Source: Mycobacterium sp. ST-F2 (GTDB lineage Bacteria; Actinomycetota; Actinomycetes; Mycobacteriales; Mycobacteriaceae). From it: a DNA stretch of 64,000 nucleotides. Of the stretch, positions 15,540 through 24,683 are shown piece by piece (position 1 is the first letter of the stretch; each line of letters starts with the position of its first letter). The notes beneath the pieces were generated by a model that saw nothing but the letters and a program-made list of their open reading frames with translations, was not told the origin of the DNA and searched no databases. A program made the position numbers and the translations under genes. Location of the stretch: positions 39,893 to 103,892 of the forward strand of contig NZ_JMHT01000063.1 in the NCBI RefSeq assembly GCF_001905655.1, read 5' to 3'.

Positions 15540-17060
15540 ATGTCCACCAGTCTCGTCACCAATGAGGTGACGAACCGGACCCCGCAACGCCATTGGTGGG
15601 CGCTGGCAGTGCTGATGCTGCCCGTGCTGCTCATCTCGATCGACAACACGGTGCTGGCCTTCGCGCTGCCCAGCATCGCTGAAGAATTCCGCCCGTCGGC
15701 TTCCACCCAATTGTGGCTCGTCGACATCTATTCACTGGTGCTGGCAACGCTTTTGGTGACCATGGGCAGCCTCGGCGACCGGCTCGGCCGGCGCCGCCTG
15801 CTGCTCATCGGCGCGGTCGGGTTCGCCGCCGTCTCGGCCGCCGCGGCGTTCGCGCCCAGCGCCGGCTACCTGGTGGCCGCACGCGCCACGCTCGGCGTGT
15901 TCGGCGCCATGCTGATGCCGTCGACGTTGTCGCTCATCCGCAACATCTTCACCGAGGCCACGTCGCGCCGGCTGGCCATCGCCATCTGGGCGTCGTGCTT
16001 CGCGGCCGGCTCGGCCCTGGGCCCGATCGTCGGTGGCCTGCTGCTGCAGCACTTCCACTGGGGCGCGGTCTTCATGATCGCGGTGCCGATCCTGCTGCCG
16101 CTGCTGGTGCTGGCCCCCAAGCTGGTGCCGGAATCACGGGACCCGAACCCGGGCCCGGTCGACGCGCTGAGCGTGCTGCTGTCGCTGTTCGCGGTCCTGC
16201 CGGTCATGTGGGCCATCAAGACCGCCGCGCACGACGGCCTCTCCACGCTGACGCTCGCGGCCGTCGCACTGGGCTTCGCCTCAGGTACCTGGTTCGTGCG
16301 CCGGCAGAACAGCAGTGCCACACCGATTCTCGACATGCGACTGTTCGCTCACGGCCCGTTCACGGCGTCGATCCTGGCCAATTTCCTGTCGATGGTCGGC
16401 CTCATCGGGTTCCTGTTCTTCGTCTCGCAGCACCTGCAACTGGTGCTCGGCCTGGATCCGCTGACCGCGGCACTGGTCATGCTGCCGGGTGCGGCGGCGT
16501 CGACCATCGCGGGTATCGGCGTCGTGCGGCTGACCAAGCGGTTCGCGCCGCAGACGCTGATCGTGACCGGTCTGCTCCTGGTGGCCGCCGGCTTCCTGTT
16601 GATCCTGACGTTCCGCCACGACCTCACCATGGTCGGGGTCATCGCCTCGTTCACCGTGCTCGAGCTGGGTGTCGGTGTGTCACAGACGATCTCGAACGAC
16701 ACCATCGTGGCGTCGGTGCCGCCCGAGAAGGCCGGCGCGGCGTCGGCGGTGTCGGAGACCGCCTACGAGCTGGGTGCGGTGCTCGGCACAGCCGGCCTGG
16801 GCACCATGTTCACGGCGTTCTACCGCGCGAATGTCGAACTGCCCGGGGCGCTTTCACCCGATCAGTCCGCCGACGCCGGGGAGAGCATCGGCGGCGCCAT
16901 CTCGGTGGCCCGGACCTTGCCGACCGAACTGGGCAACAACCTGATGGAGTCGGCGCGCGCCGCCTTCGACTCGGGGATCGGCGCCACCGCAGCCACCGCG
17001 GCGGCACTGGCGCTGATCGCCGCGGCGATCGTGGCCGCGGCCTTCCGGGGCCGCAGCTAG
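15540..17060 (+). CDS. lfrA: LfrA-like multidrug efflux pump (MFS, DHA2 family)
   Basis: A 506-residue major facilitator with 14 predicted membrane segments, the size and layout of the DHA2 (EmrB/QacA) family. The TM1 motif SIDNTVLAFALPSIAEEF and motif A GSLGDRLGRRRLLL are present. LfrA exports fluoroquinolones, ethidium and acriflavine by proton antiport in M. smegmatis, and the same gene order with LfrR points to the orthologue. The stop codon overlaps that of the convergent antiporter gene within CTAG, and no terminator is visible between them. Confidence 0.82.
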   Translation: MSTSLVTNEVTNRTPQRHWWALAVLMLPVLLISIDNTVLAFALPSIAEEFRPSASTQLWLVDIYSLVLATLLVTMGSLGDRLGRRRLLLIGAVGFAAVSAAAAFAPSAGYLVAARATLGVFGAMLMPSTLSLIRNIFTEATSRRLAIAIWASCFAAGSALGPIVGGLLLQHFHWGAVFMIAVPILLPLLVLAPKLVPESRDPNPGPVDALSVLLSLFAVLPVMWAIKTAAHDGLSTLTLAAVALGFASGTWFVRRQNSSATPILDMRLFAHGPFTASILANFLSMVGLIGFLFFVSQHLQLVLGLDPLTAALVMLPGAAASTIAGIGVVRLTKRFAPQTLIVTGLLLVAAGFLLILTFRHDLTMVGVIASFTVLELGVGVSQTISNDTIVASVPPEKAGAASAVSETAYELGAVLGTAGLGTMFTAFYRANVELPGALSPDQSADAGESIGGAISVARTLPTELGNNLMESARAAFDSGIGATAATAAALALIAAAIVAAAFRGRS

Positions 17061-18202
17061 GCGACCGCGTGCTGCCGGCGCTTGGCGATGCCGCCGGCCA
17101 CTGACGTCGCCGCGACGGTCAACAACGCGCCGAGGATCAGGGCCGACGGCTCCCCGGGACCCAGCAGATGCTGCTGGGTCCCCAGCGTGGCGGCGGCCAC
17201 CGGTACCCCCAGTTGTGCCGCCGCCAGCACGCCGAGCGACAGCGGTTGCCCGAACAACCGGCCGCTGAGATGTGCGAGCACCGCACCCGCACCCAGCGCC
17301 ACACCGAGCCCGATCAGATCCGGATGCTCCCCCAACTCTCTCACCTCCAGGGACGCACCCAGCCATACGAAGAACAATGGTGCGAAGAACCCCTCGGTGA
17401 TGCCGAACAGCTGACGGGCCAGTCGGCGGGGTTCGCCGACCGCCGAAAGGCACAGTCCCAGCGCGAAACCCGCGAGCATGATCGACACGTGCGTCGACTT
17501 CGCCAGCGCCGCAAGGCCGAACAGAATGATCAGGCTGATCCGCAGCTCCAATGCCAGGTGCCGGCTGTGTGAGTACTTGTGCATCCGCTTGAGCCAGCCA
17601 CGTTTGGCTTCGTAGCGCAGGAAGAAGTAGAGCAGGATCGCACATGCGGCGATCGCCAGCGCCCCGACGGCCGCGCGCGGTGCACCGGCCGGGTTGATGG
17701 CCAACGGCAGCAACACAATCGACGCGGCGTCGGCGATGGCGATCTGGGCGGTGACCGACAGCACCGGTGGCCCTTCCAGCCCCAGCGACTGGATCACCGG
17801 CAGCGCCAGCGCCGCCGACGATGAGGCCATGAGCACCGCATACAACGGGGCGTGCCCGGTACCGAAGAGATGGGCGATGACGACGCCGAACACCGCTGCC
17901 GCGGCACCCACCGCGATGGCCCGCGCCAGCGCCGTGGGCAGGTCTGCGCGTAATGACTTGTCGCGCACCGGCACATGGGTACCGACGATGAACATCACCA
18001 GGGCAAAGCCGATGTCCGCCAGCAAGACGAAGGTCGGGTTGTCCGCGTCGACGATGCCGAACCCGGTCCGCCCCACCACGATTCCGGCCACCAGCTCGCC
18101 GACGATCACGGGTACGCGGAGGCGGGGCACCGCCGCCAACAGCGGCCCCACCAGGCCGATGGCAGCCAGCAGCGCCAGCGCGTGAAATCCGAAGTCACCC
18201 AT
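17057..18202 (-). CDS. Monovalent cation/proton antiporter, CPA2 family
   Basis: A 381-residue integral membrane protein with 11-12 hydrophobic segments, starting MGDFGFHALALLAAIGLVGPLL. The sequence RVPVIVGELVAGIVVGRTG is the typical KefB/NapA-type entry helix, and AQIAIADAAS near residue 153 is the membrane-embedded acidic site expected in these exchangers. It lacks the C-terminal RCK/TrkA domain of Kef proteins, so it resembles the short NapA type. The ion (Na+ or K+) cannot be told. It is divergent from the PadR gene. Confidence 0.85.
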   Translation of the reverse strand: MGDFGFHALALLAAIGLVGPLLAAVPRLRVPVIVGELVAGIVVGRTGFGIVDADNPTFVLLADIGFALVMFIVGTHVPVRDKSLRADLPTALARAIAVGAAAAVFGVVIAHLFGTGHAPLYAVLMASSSAALALPVIQSLGLEGPPVLSVTAQIAIADAASIVLLPLAINPAGAPRAAVGALAIAACAILLYFFLRYEAKRGWLKRMHKYSHSRHLALELRISLIILFGLAALAKSTHVSIMLAGFALGLCLSAVGEPRRLARQLFGITEGFFAPLFFVWLGASLEVRELGEHPDLIGLGVALGAGAVLAHLSGRLFGQPLSLGVLAAAQLGVPVAAATLGTQQHLLGPGEPSALILGALLTVAATSVAGGIAKRRQHAVA

Positions 18203-18272
18203 CGGTCACACCCTATTCTCGGCCGGTCCGGGGCGGGTGTGACGCAGCGAACTCTCAGCAGCCTGTTGCCTT

Positions 18273-18305
18273 CCGATAGCTTCCGATATATCGTTAATGC
18301 ATCGG
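18273..18305. promoter_or_regulatory. Probable PadR operator
   Basis: A perfect palindrome CGATATATCG at 18284-18293 is flanked almost symmetrically by CCGAT at 18273-18277 and ATCGG at 18301-18305. It lies 43-75 bases upstream of the PadR gene and 71-103 bases from the antiporter start, so the regulator could control both genes. Confidence 0.5.
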
Positions 18306-18347
18306 AGGCGCATCTGACGTCTCCCGCCCGAAAGAGAGAACACATCT

Positions 18348-19070
18348 ATGGACACCCCATTCACCCCACCCGGCCGCCCGTTCGACGGAGCCGGTTTAGG
18401 TTTCACGCCACAGCATCGCGGCCCATTCGCCTCCCCCGCCGGCCCCGGCCGCCGAGAGATGCGCGAACAGTTCCGCGCTCACCTGCGGGAACACCGCGGT
18501 GACGCCGGTTTCGGCTTCGGCCCGGGCTTCGGCCCTGGTTTCGGCTTCGGACCGGGCTTCGGTCCCGGCCCCTTCGGACCGGGCGGCCCCCGCGGTCGAC
18601 GTCACGGTGGCCGCGGACGCGGCAGTGGCCGCAGCCGGCGCGGTGACGTCCGCGCCGCCATCCTCAAGCTGCTCTCCGAGCGGCCGATGCACGGCTATGA
18701 GATGACCCAGGAGATCGCCGCACGCAGCGACGGCCTGTGGAAGCCCAGCCCCGGGTCGATCTACCCGACCCTGCAGCTGTTGGAGGACGAGGGCCTGATC
18801 ACACCGACCGAAAGTCGCGGCAGCAAGAAGACTTTCGAGCTCACCGACGAAGGACGCACCGTCGCCGATGCCATCGAGACGGCGCCCTGGGAAGAGATCG
18901 CCGACGGCGCCGACCCTGCCGCGCTGAACCTGCGCAACGCCCTCGGTCAGCTGTTCGGGGCCGTCGGCCAGTCGGTGCATTCCGCGAATGACGAACAGCA
19001 GCAACGCATCCTGGACATCGTGAACAACGCCCGTCGCGAGATCTACCAGATTCTCGGCGAGTCCGAGTAG
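18348..19070 (+). CDS. PadR-family transcriptional regulator with Gly-Phe repeat N-terminus
   Basis: A 240-residue protein. Residues ~50-80 are a low-complexity run of GFGPGF units, followed by an Arg/Gly-rich linker (RGRRHGGRGRGSG). The PadR winged helix then starts near residue 100: AAILKLLSERPMHGYEMTQEI, with PSPGSIYPTLQLLEDEGLI. A dimerisation helix lies at the C-terminus. PadR proteins usually repress genes in response to phenolics, drugs or envelope stress. The Gly-Phe run is unusual for a soluble regulator and could mediate weak self-association. A palindromic site upstream suggests autoregulation. Confidence 0.88.
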   Translation: MDTPFTPPGRPFDGAGLGFTPQHRGPFASPAGPGRREMREQFRAHLREHRGDAGFGFGPGFGPGFGFGPGFGPGPFGPGGPRGRRHGGRGRGSGRSRRGDVRAAILKLLSERPMHGYEMTQEIAARSDGLWKPSPGSIYPTLQLLEDEGLITPTESRGSKKTFELTDEGRTVADAIETAPWEEIADGADPAALNLRNALGQLFGAVGQSVHSANDEQQQRILDIVNNARREIYQILGESE

Positions 19071-19076
19071 GTCGCA

Positions 19077-19082
19077 TAGCCT
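19077..19082 (+). promoter_or_regulatory. -10 element of the first methyltransferase gene
   Basis: TAGCCT followed by seven bases and the ATG at 19090, the leaderless spacing. Confidence 0.55.
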
Positions 19083-19089
19083 GAAACCC

Positions 19090-19833
19090 ATGAGCGACCT
19101 CGACCGGATGCCGCGCGGCGGCCCACAGGCCTCCTGCCTGGACCGCGTGTTGCAGACCGACCAGCTCGAGTATCTCGACCGTGACGACGTCGACCCTGCG
19201 GTCAAACGCAGTGTGGTGCGGGCCCTCGAACTCGTCGGCGATTGGTTCGGCCTGCACGAGCGGTTCGCGCTGATCGCCATGGATGAGATGGCCGACGTCC
19301 CCGATCCCCGCATCCTGGAGCTCGGGGCCGGCCACGGCGGGTTGTCGAAGAAGGTGCTGGAGATGCACCCCACGGCGACGGTGACGGTCACCGACCTGGA
19401 ACCGGACTCGGTCGCCGCCATCACCGCCGGCGATCTGGGTGCCGATCCGCGGGTGACGGTGCGCCATATGGATGCCACCGCCATCGACGCCGCCGACAAT
19501 GCCTACGCCCTGGCGGTTTTCGCGTTGTCCTTCCACCACCTGCCGCCGGCAGCGGCCGTTCGCGTCCTCGCCGAAGGCACCCGGGTCGCGGACAAGCTGC
19601 TGATCATCGACCTGCCCCGGCCGCCGTCGCCGCTGCACCTGATGCGGCTGGCTACCATGCTGCCGCTGGCGCCGTTCGTGCCGTTCGTGCACGACGGGGT
19701 CATCAGTTCGCTCCGGGCCTACAGCCCGGCCGCGCTGCGGGCCCTGGCCGACCATGCCGGCGTCGACATCGAGTTGCGTGGTGGCCTGTGCACACCGCAG
19801 ATCGCCATCGCCACCCGGCGGTCCTCCGCGTAG
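19090..19833 (+). CDS. Class I SAM-dependent methyltransferase
   Basis: A 247-residue protein with the SAM motif I ILELGAGHGGLSKKVLE near residue 76, an acidic residue at the end of strand 2 (VTDLEPDS), and motif post-II MDATAID. A hydrophobic stretch around LHLMRLATMLPLAPFVPFV may bind a lipophilic substrate or membrane. The fold class is clear but the substrate is not. Leaderless promoters precede both this gene and the next, so they may be transcribed separately although only 10 bases apart. Confidence 0.85.
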   Translation: MSDLDRMPRGGPQASCLDRVLQTDQLEYLDRDDVDPAVKRSVVRALELVGDWFGLHERFALIAMDEMADVPDPRILELGAGHGGLSKKVLEMHPTATVTVTDLEPDSVAAITAGDLGADPRVTVRHMDATAIDAADNAYALAVFALSFHHLPPAAAVRVLAEGTRVADKLLIIDLPRPPSPLHLMRLATMLPLAPFVPFVHDGVISSLRAYSPAALRALADHAGVDIELRGGLCTPQIAIATRRSSA

Positions 19834-19836
19834 GTT
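19831..19836 (+). promoter_or_regulatory. -10 element of the second methyltransferase gene
   Basis: TAGGTT overlaps the stop codon of the preceding gene and lies seven bases before the ATG at 19844, again the leaderless spacing. Confidence 0.55.
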
Positions 19837-19843
19837 TGAACCC

Positions 19844-20539
19844 ATGACCGACTCGTCGAACGAAGTGATGGATTGGGACAGCGTCTACCGGCAGGAAGGC
19901 GGATTCGAGGGTCCGCCGCCATGGAACATCGGTGAACCGCAGCCCGAGCTGGCGGCATTGATCGAGGCCGGCCAGGTCACCGGCGAGGTGCTCGACGCCG
20001 GCTGCGGCTACGCGGAGCTGGCTCTGGCGCTTGCCGCCGCGGGCCACACCGTGGTGGGCATCGAGCTCTCCCCCACCGCCGTCGCGGCGGCGAAACAGGC
20101 TGCCGCCGAACGGAATCTGACCAACGCCACGTTCGTGGAAGATGACATCACCACATTCACCGGGTTCGACGGCCGCTTCGACACCATCATGGATTCGACG
20201 CTGTTCCACTCGATTCCGGTGGAGGCCCGCGACGCGTACCAGCAGGCGGTGTTCCGCGCGGCCGCACCGGGCGCCAAGTACTACATCCTGGTCTTCGCCA
20301 AGGGCGCTTTCCCGGCCGAGGCCGAGATGAAGCCGAACGAGGTCACCGAGGACGAGCTGCGCGGGGCCGTCGGTAAGTACTGGGCCATCGACGAGATTCG
20401 GCCGGCGTTCATCCACGCCGGCATGGTGGCAATGCCCCCGGTCCCGGGACAGCCTCCGCTGGAGATGCCGCCGCATGCCCTCGACGAGAAGGGCCGCCTG
20501 AAGATGCCGGCGTTCCTGCTCACCGCCCACAAGGCCTGA
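19844..20539 (+). CDS. Class I SAM-dependent methyltransferase (Rv3699-like)
   Basis: A 231-residue methyltransferase of the thiopurine/tellurite-resistance type: WDSVYRQEGGFEGPPPWNIGEPQPEL before the SAM motif VLDAGCGYAELALALA, then VVGIELSP, and a FDTIMDSTLFHSIP segment. The W-x-x-x-Y...PPPWNIGEPQP start is typical of the TehB/TPMT-like branch that methylates small thiols or metalloids. M. tuberculosis has a similar protein (Rv3699) immediately beside egtE, as here. Involvement in ergothioneine chemistry is not supported beyond adjacency. Confidence 0.87.
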   Translation: MTDSSNEVMDWDSVYRQEGGFEGPPPWNIGEPQPELAALIEAGQVTGEVLDAGCGYAELALALAAAGHTVVGIELSPTAVAAAKQAAAERNLTNATFVEDDITTFTGFDGRFDTIMDSTLFHSIPVEARDAYQQAVFRAAAPGAKYYILVFAKGAFPAEAEMKPNEVTEDELRGAVGKYWAIDEIRPAFIHAGMVAMPPVPGQPPLEMPPHALDEKGRLKMPAFLLTAHKA

Positions 20540-20543
20540 CGGC

Positions 20544-21677
20544 TTAGGTCGACGCGGCAGTCAGCGCACCGGCGAAGGACTCGAGTTCTTCGCCGGTGAC
20601 GTCGACCTGTGGCGATACCCGCAGCACGGGGATCTTCAACTCGAATGGCGCCCGGTCCACGCCTGCCACTGTGGTGACGATGCTGTGGTCGGCAATCAGC
20701 CTGGCGCGCACGGTATTCGGGTCGGCACCGCGCGTCGGCTCGAGTGTGGTGATGGCGGTGGGCTCGTCGATGTCCTCGACGACCCGCCAGCCCGGCAGCG
20801 CGGCCAGCGCGGTCCTGGTGAGCCGGCCGACCTCGGCCAGCCGGGCACGCACCAGTTCCGGACCGGCCACCAGATGCTCCTCGAGTGCCGTCGAAAAGGC
20901 CACGCGCGCAGCCACATTGGCCTCGCCGAGGTCCAATCGCTTCAGCACCGGCAACGGGGTACCCCATTCCGGCAGCGGAATCCGCGGCCGGAGCCGGTGC
21001 GACACCGACGAACTGATGGCCAGTACCCCGACACCGCGCGGCCCCGCCAGCCACTTGCGCGACGAGGCATAGATGACGTCGGGCGACACCGCGCAATCCA
21101 GGTGGCCCAGCGCCTGCGCCGCGTCCACCGCCACCGGCACGCCGATGGCGTGGCAGGCCTGGACGAACTCGGACAGCGGCTGCGCCAACCCGCGGTGGCT
21201 GCCGAGCGCCGTCAGATGGGCCAGCGCGGGAGGATCGCTCTGCAGGAGCGCGACGGCCACCTCGACGTCGACGCGTCCCTGCTCGTCGACCGGAAGCTCG
21301 CGGACGGTGAAGCCGTTGGCTGCCATCACCACCAGGTTCGGGCCGTACTCACCGGGCAGGCAGGCGATGGTCTTCTCCCCGTCCCAGCTGCTGAGCAGGA
21401 GGTTGAGTGCGTTGTTGGAACCCGTGGTGAACACCACGTCGCCGGCGGCCATCCCGGTGAGCGTGGCCACCGCGGCCCGCCCGGCTTCCAGCACCGGCTC
21501 CGCGGCTTCGGCGGCCACATAGCCTCCGACCTGCGCCTCCAGTCGCGCGTGCTGGGCGGCGGCGTCGATGACGGCGAAGCTCTGCCGCGAGCAGGCGGCG
21601 TTGTCGAAATGCAGACCCAGCGGTGTGGGCCGGGCGGCGCGCCACAGGTGCGCGAAGGCTGGGTCGGCTCCGCTCAC
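20544..21677 (-). CDS. egtE: EgtE, PLP-dependent C-S lyase of ergothioneine synthesis
   Basis: A 377-residue aminotransferase-fold (class V) enzyme that cleaves the hercynylcysteine sulfoxide to release ergothioneine. The PLP lysine lies in YASSRKWLAGPRGVGVL, and VDAAQALGH holds the PLP-stacking aspartate/histidine region. The GTG start at 21677 overlaps the egtD stop as GTGA, which is preferred over a longer upstream frame. It is the last gene of the complete egtABCDE operon. Confidence 0.94.
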   Translation of the reverse strand: MSGADPAFAHLWRAARPTPLGLHFDNAACSRQSFAVIDAAAQHARLEAQVGGYVAAEAAEPVLEAGRAAVATLTGMAAGDVVFTTGSNNALNLLLSSWDGEKTIACLPGEYGPNLVVMAANGFTVRELPVDEQGRVDVEVAVALLQSDPPALAHLTALGSHRGLAQPLSEFVQACHAIGVPVAVDAAQALGHLDCAVSPDVIYASSRKWLAGPRGVGVLAISSSVSHRLRPRIPLPEWGTPLPVLKRLDLGEANVAARVAFSTALEEHLVAGPELVRARLAEVGRLTRTALAALPGWRVVEDIDEPTAITTLEPTRGADPNTVRARLIADHSIVTTVAGVDRAPFELKIPVLRVSPQVDVTGEELESFAGALTAAST

Positions 21678-22678
21678 GTCCGCAGTTCCGGCTTGACCGC
21701 GAGTGACAGCCCGAAGTCTCCGGCGGGATCGGTCCACCAGTCGGTTTGCGTCAGCCCGGCGGCCGCCAGCTCGGCTGCCACTCCGTCGGGTCGGAACTTG
21801 CACGACACCTCGGTCAACATCTCCTCACCCGCCTCGAACTCCACCGAAAGATCCAACTCACGTATCTGAATGCGTTGTGCGGCAACAGACCTCAGCCACA
21901 TCTCGATACGCTCGTGTTCGGTGTTCCATCGTGCCACATGTTCGAAGCGGTCGAGATCGAAATCCGCGTCCAGCTCCCGGTTCACCACCGCCAGGACGTT
22001 GCGATTGAACTGCGCGGTGACCCCGGCGCTGTCGTCGTAGGCCGCCACCAGCCGGGCGGTGTCCTTCACCAGGTCGGTGCCGAGCAGCAGCGTGTCCCCC
22101 GGCCGCATCGTGTCGGCCACGCTCGCGAGGAACTCCGCCCGCGGGCCCTCCGTCAGATTGCCGATCGTCGACCCGAGGAATACGATCAGCCGCCGGCCCA
22201 CGACCGGCAGTTCACCGAGATGCTGCTCGAAATCGCCTCGTACGCCGCTGATCTCGATGCCGTCGTACTCATCGGAGAGCTGGGTGAGCGCCGCGGCGAG
22301 CACGTTCTCGTCGACATCGAACGCCACGAAGCGGCGCAGCGCATCGGCGTCCCGAAAGGCGTCGAGCAGGATGCGTGTCTTCTCCGATGTGCCGCTGCCC
22401 AGCTCCACCAGCGTGTCCGCGCCGGAGGCCGCCACGATGGCCGCGGCCGTCTCGTGCAGGATTTGGGCCTCGGTGCGGGTCGGGTAGTACTCGGGCAGGC
22501 GGGTGATCTGGTCGAACAGGTCACTGCCGACGGCATCGTAGAACCACTTGGGCGGCAACGACCTGGGCGACTGCGACAAGCCCTCACGGACATCGCGCCG
22601 CAACGCGTGGGGCGCCCAGTCGGCGGCGAGGTGATTCGTCAGCAGCGGTGCCGTCTTGCACCGATTCATTGCGGTCAT
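21674..22678 (-). CDS. egtD: EgtD, histidine N-alpha-trimethyltransferase
   Basis: A 334-residue methyltransferase that makes hercynine from histidine with three SAM. Family landmarks are PPKWFYDAVGSDLFDQITRLPEYYPTR near residues 42-68 and the SAM site LVELGSGTSEKTRILLDA near residue 90, with VFLGSTIGNL and EEMLTEVSCKF later. The match to M. smegmatis EgtD is very close from memory. The start may be ATG 22678 or ATG 22669; the first ~12 residues are not conserved. It is 14 bases downstream of egtC in the operon. Confidence 0.95.
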   Translation of the reverse strand: MTAMNRCKTAPLLTNHLAADWAPHALRRDVREGLSQSPRSLPPKWFYDAVGSDLFDQITRLPEYYPTRTEAQILHETAAAIVAASGADTLVELGSGTSEKTRILLDAFRDADALRRFVAFDVDENVLAAALTQLSDEYDGIEISGVRGDFEQHLGELPVVGRRLIVFLGSTIGNLTEGPRAEFLASVADTMRPGDTLLLGTDLVKDTARLVAAYDDSAGVTAQFNRNVLAVVNRELDADFDLDRFEHVARWNTEHERIEMWLRSVAAQRIQIRELDLSVEFEAGEEMLTEVSCKFRPDGVAAELAAAGLTQTDWWTDPAGDFGLSLAVKPELRT

Positions 22679-22692
22679 CGGGGTCCCCTTCT

Positions 22693-23376
22693 TCAGGTCA
22701 ATGGCGTCATGGCGACGCCGGCTGCCGTCACCTCGACGAGATGGCGGTCCGGGATGTCCTGCCAGTCCGGGTGGTCGTCATACGGTTCGCTGGCCAGCAC
22801 CACACCGTCCGGGCGGCGCAACACCGACAACGTGTCGCCCCACACCGTCGCCAGCATGCGAGAACCGTTGGCAACCAGGATGTTCAGCCGCGCCCCCGGG
22901 TCGGCTGCCCCCACCCTGGCCACGGTCACCCCCAGGTTGTCGACGCCCTCGGCGAAGATATGGGCGGCCAGGAGCGCGCTGTCCACCGTCGATTCCGCAG
23001 TCCGGGACGTGGGCAGCACTGCCCGGTCGACGAGGCCGTTGTGCGACAGCAGCCACCGGCCATCGCTGAACGGCGCCGATGCCGACGGTTCGATGGGCAT
23101 CCCGACCGTTGCCGAGCGGACGGCTGCCACCACACACCCGCTGCGCAGCGCCGGCGCGACCGACGCGAGTGACGCATCGCCCCACAACGGGGCGGCGCTG
23201 CGCCACCGTCGCGGCGTCGAACCATCGAAGAAGCCGACACCCCAGCCATCGGCGTTGAGCAAGCCGTGCTTCTGTCTACGCGGCGAATATGACTGCACCA
23301 GAAGACCATTCGCCGGTTCGAAGATCAATGACGACACCGACACGGGGTTGCCGAGCCAGCCCAGGTGGCGACACAT
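22693..23376 (-). CDS. egtC: EgtC, gamma-glutamyl hercynylcysteine sulfoxide hydrolase
   Basis: A 227-residue class II glutamine amidotransferase-type hydrolase. The mature N-terminus is Cys2 (MCRHLGWLG), the catalytic nucleophile exposed after Met removal. HGLLNADGWGVGFF and SHNGLVDR are typical of the Ntn amidotransferase fold. It removes the glutamate from the sulfoxide made by EgtB. Its ATG overlaps the egtB stop within TGATG, so translation is coupled. Confidence 0.94.
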   Translation of the reverse strand: MCRHLGWLGNPVSVSSLIFEPANGLLVQSYSPRRQKHGLLNADGWGVGFFDGSTPRRWRSAAPLWGDASLASVAPALRSGCVVAAVRSATVGMPIEPSASAPFSDGRWLLSHNGLVDRAVLPTSRTAESTVDSALLAAHIFAEGVDNLGVTVARVGAADPGARLNILVANGSRMLATVWGDTLSVLRRPDGVVLASEPYDDHPDWQDIPDRHLVEVTAAGVAMTPLT

Positions 23377-24683
23377 CAGCCGCGCTCCCCGTCACAAGAC
23401 CAGGCGAGCCGCACACCCGAGAAGATCTGCCTGCGGATCGGGTGGTCCCAATTGCGGAAGCTCGGCCGCAGGATGTCACCGCCCACCGCCCAGGATCCGC
23501 CGCGCAGCACGCGGTACTCGCCGCTGCCGCTGCCTTCGAAGAACGGCTGCGAGTAACGGTCGTAGATCATCGGCGTGAATCCCGGCCACGGCCGCAGCGG
23601 CGAGGTGGTCCACTCCCACACGTCGCCCAGCAGCTGCTCGACGCCGTACGCCGAGGCGCCCTCCGGGTACGCCCCCACCGGCGCCGGGCGCAGCGCATCC
23701 CCACCGAGATTGGCCCGGTGCGCTTCCGGTTCCGTTGCACCCCAGGGGAATCGACGCCGGGCGCCCACCGCGGGGTCCCATACGCAGGCCTTCTCCCACT
23801 CGATCTCGGTGGGCAGCCGCGCGCCGGCCCAGGCGGCGTACGCCTCGGCCTCATAGAAGCTCACGTGTTGTACGGGTTCGTCGGGCGGCAACGCCTCGAT
23901 GTGCCCGAAGCGCACCCGTGTCGTGCCGTCGGCACTCCAGAACTGCGGGGCCACCAGCCCTACCTGCTGCCGGTGCTCCCAGCCGGCCGCCGACCACCAC
24001 CGGCGTTGTGCGTAGCCGCCGTCGACGACGAACTCACGCCATTCGGCATTGGTGACCGGCACCCGCCCGATCCGGAACGACGGCACGTCGACGACGTGTG
24101 CCGGTCCCTCGTTGTCGAGCGCGAAGGGTTCATCGGAGCTGTCGACGCCCAGCACGAACGGTCCGCCGGGCACCAGCACCGACGTACCTGCCACGCCGTC
24201 CCGCCCCTGCGGCAAGGCGGCACCCGGTCCCAGTAACGGTGGGCCGCTGCGCAGGTTCAGCGCCTGCAGCATCGTTTCGTCGTGCTGGTTCTCGTGGCTG
24301 ATCACCAGCGCGAACGGAAACTCTGCACCGGCCTCGTCGGGCAGCCGGTCCAGCGCGTCAAGGGCTTTCGCCCGAATGGTGCGACAGAAGGCGCGCGCGT
24401 CGGTCGGCGGCAGCAGCGGCAGGGACACGCGGCTGGCACGGGAATGCACGAACGCGTCGTAGAGGCTGTCGACTTCCGGCGCCAGCAGCCCGGGTCGGTT
24501 CAGGTCCCCGCCACGCAGCAGCCACAGTTCTTCCTGTTGACCGATGTGCGCCAGGTCCCACACCAACGGGCTCATCAGCGGGTCGTATTGGCGCAGCAGT
24601 TCGGCGTCGTCGAACTCGACCAGGGCCAGAGTCCTGTCCCGGGCTCTGGTCAGCCCTCGGGCCAACAGTTCGCGCGTGCTCAC
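23376..24683 (-). CDS. egtB: EgtB, iron-dependent sulfoxide synthase
   Basis: A 435-residue non-haem iron enzyme that joins hercynine to gamma-glutamylcysteine with oxygen. The N-terminal DinB-like domain supplies the three iron-binding histidines: His46 (DLAHIGQQEE) and His130/His134 (HENQH). The C-terminal half is a formylglycine-generating-enzyme-like domain (VLGVDSSDEPFALDNEGP, WEWTTSP, RVLRGGSW). The GTG start overlaps the egtA stop as GTGA. All residues expected for activity appear intact. Confidence 0.95.
   Translation of the reverse strand: MSTRELLARGLTRARDRTLALVEFDDAELLRQYDPLMSPLVWDLAHIGQQEELWLLRGGDLNRPGLLAPEVDSLYDAFVHSRASRVSLPLLPPTDARAFCRTIRAKALDALDRLPDEAGAEFPFALVISHENQHDETMLQALNLRSGPPLLGPGAALPQGRDGVAGTSVLVPGGPFVLGVDSSDEPFALDNEGPAHVVDVPSFRIGRVPVTNAEWREFVVDGGYAQRRWWSAAGWEHRQQVGLVAPQFWSADGTTRVRFGHIEALPPDEPVQHVSFYEAEAYAAWAGARLPTEIEWEKACVWDPAVGARRRFPWGATEPEAHRANLGGDALRPAPVGAYPEGASAYGVEQLLGDVWEWTTSPLRPWPGFTPMIYDRYSQPFFEGSGSGEYRVLRGGSWAVGGDILRPSFRNWDHPIRRQIFSGVRLAWSCDGERG

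Noticed and set aside
18490..18600. The repeated GGCTTCGG-like units inside the PadR gene as a possible CRISPR or tandem DNA repeat
   Set aside because: The units are in-frame GFGP codons of varying length without spacers, so they are protein repeats. No CRISPR array was seen anywhere in the window.
20685..21869. Plus-strand frames opposite egtE and egtD (394 residues and others)
   Set aside because: They are shadows of the egt genes, with no start signals and no domain content.
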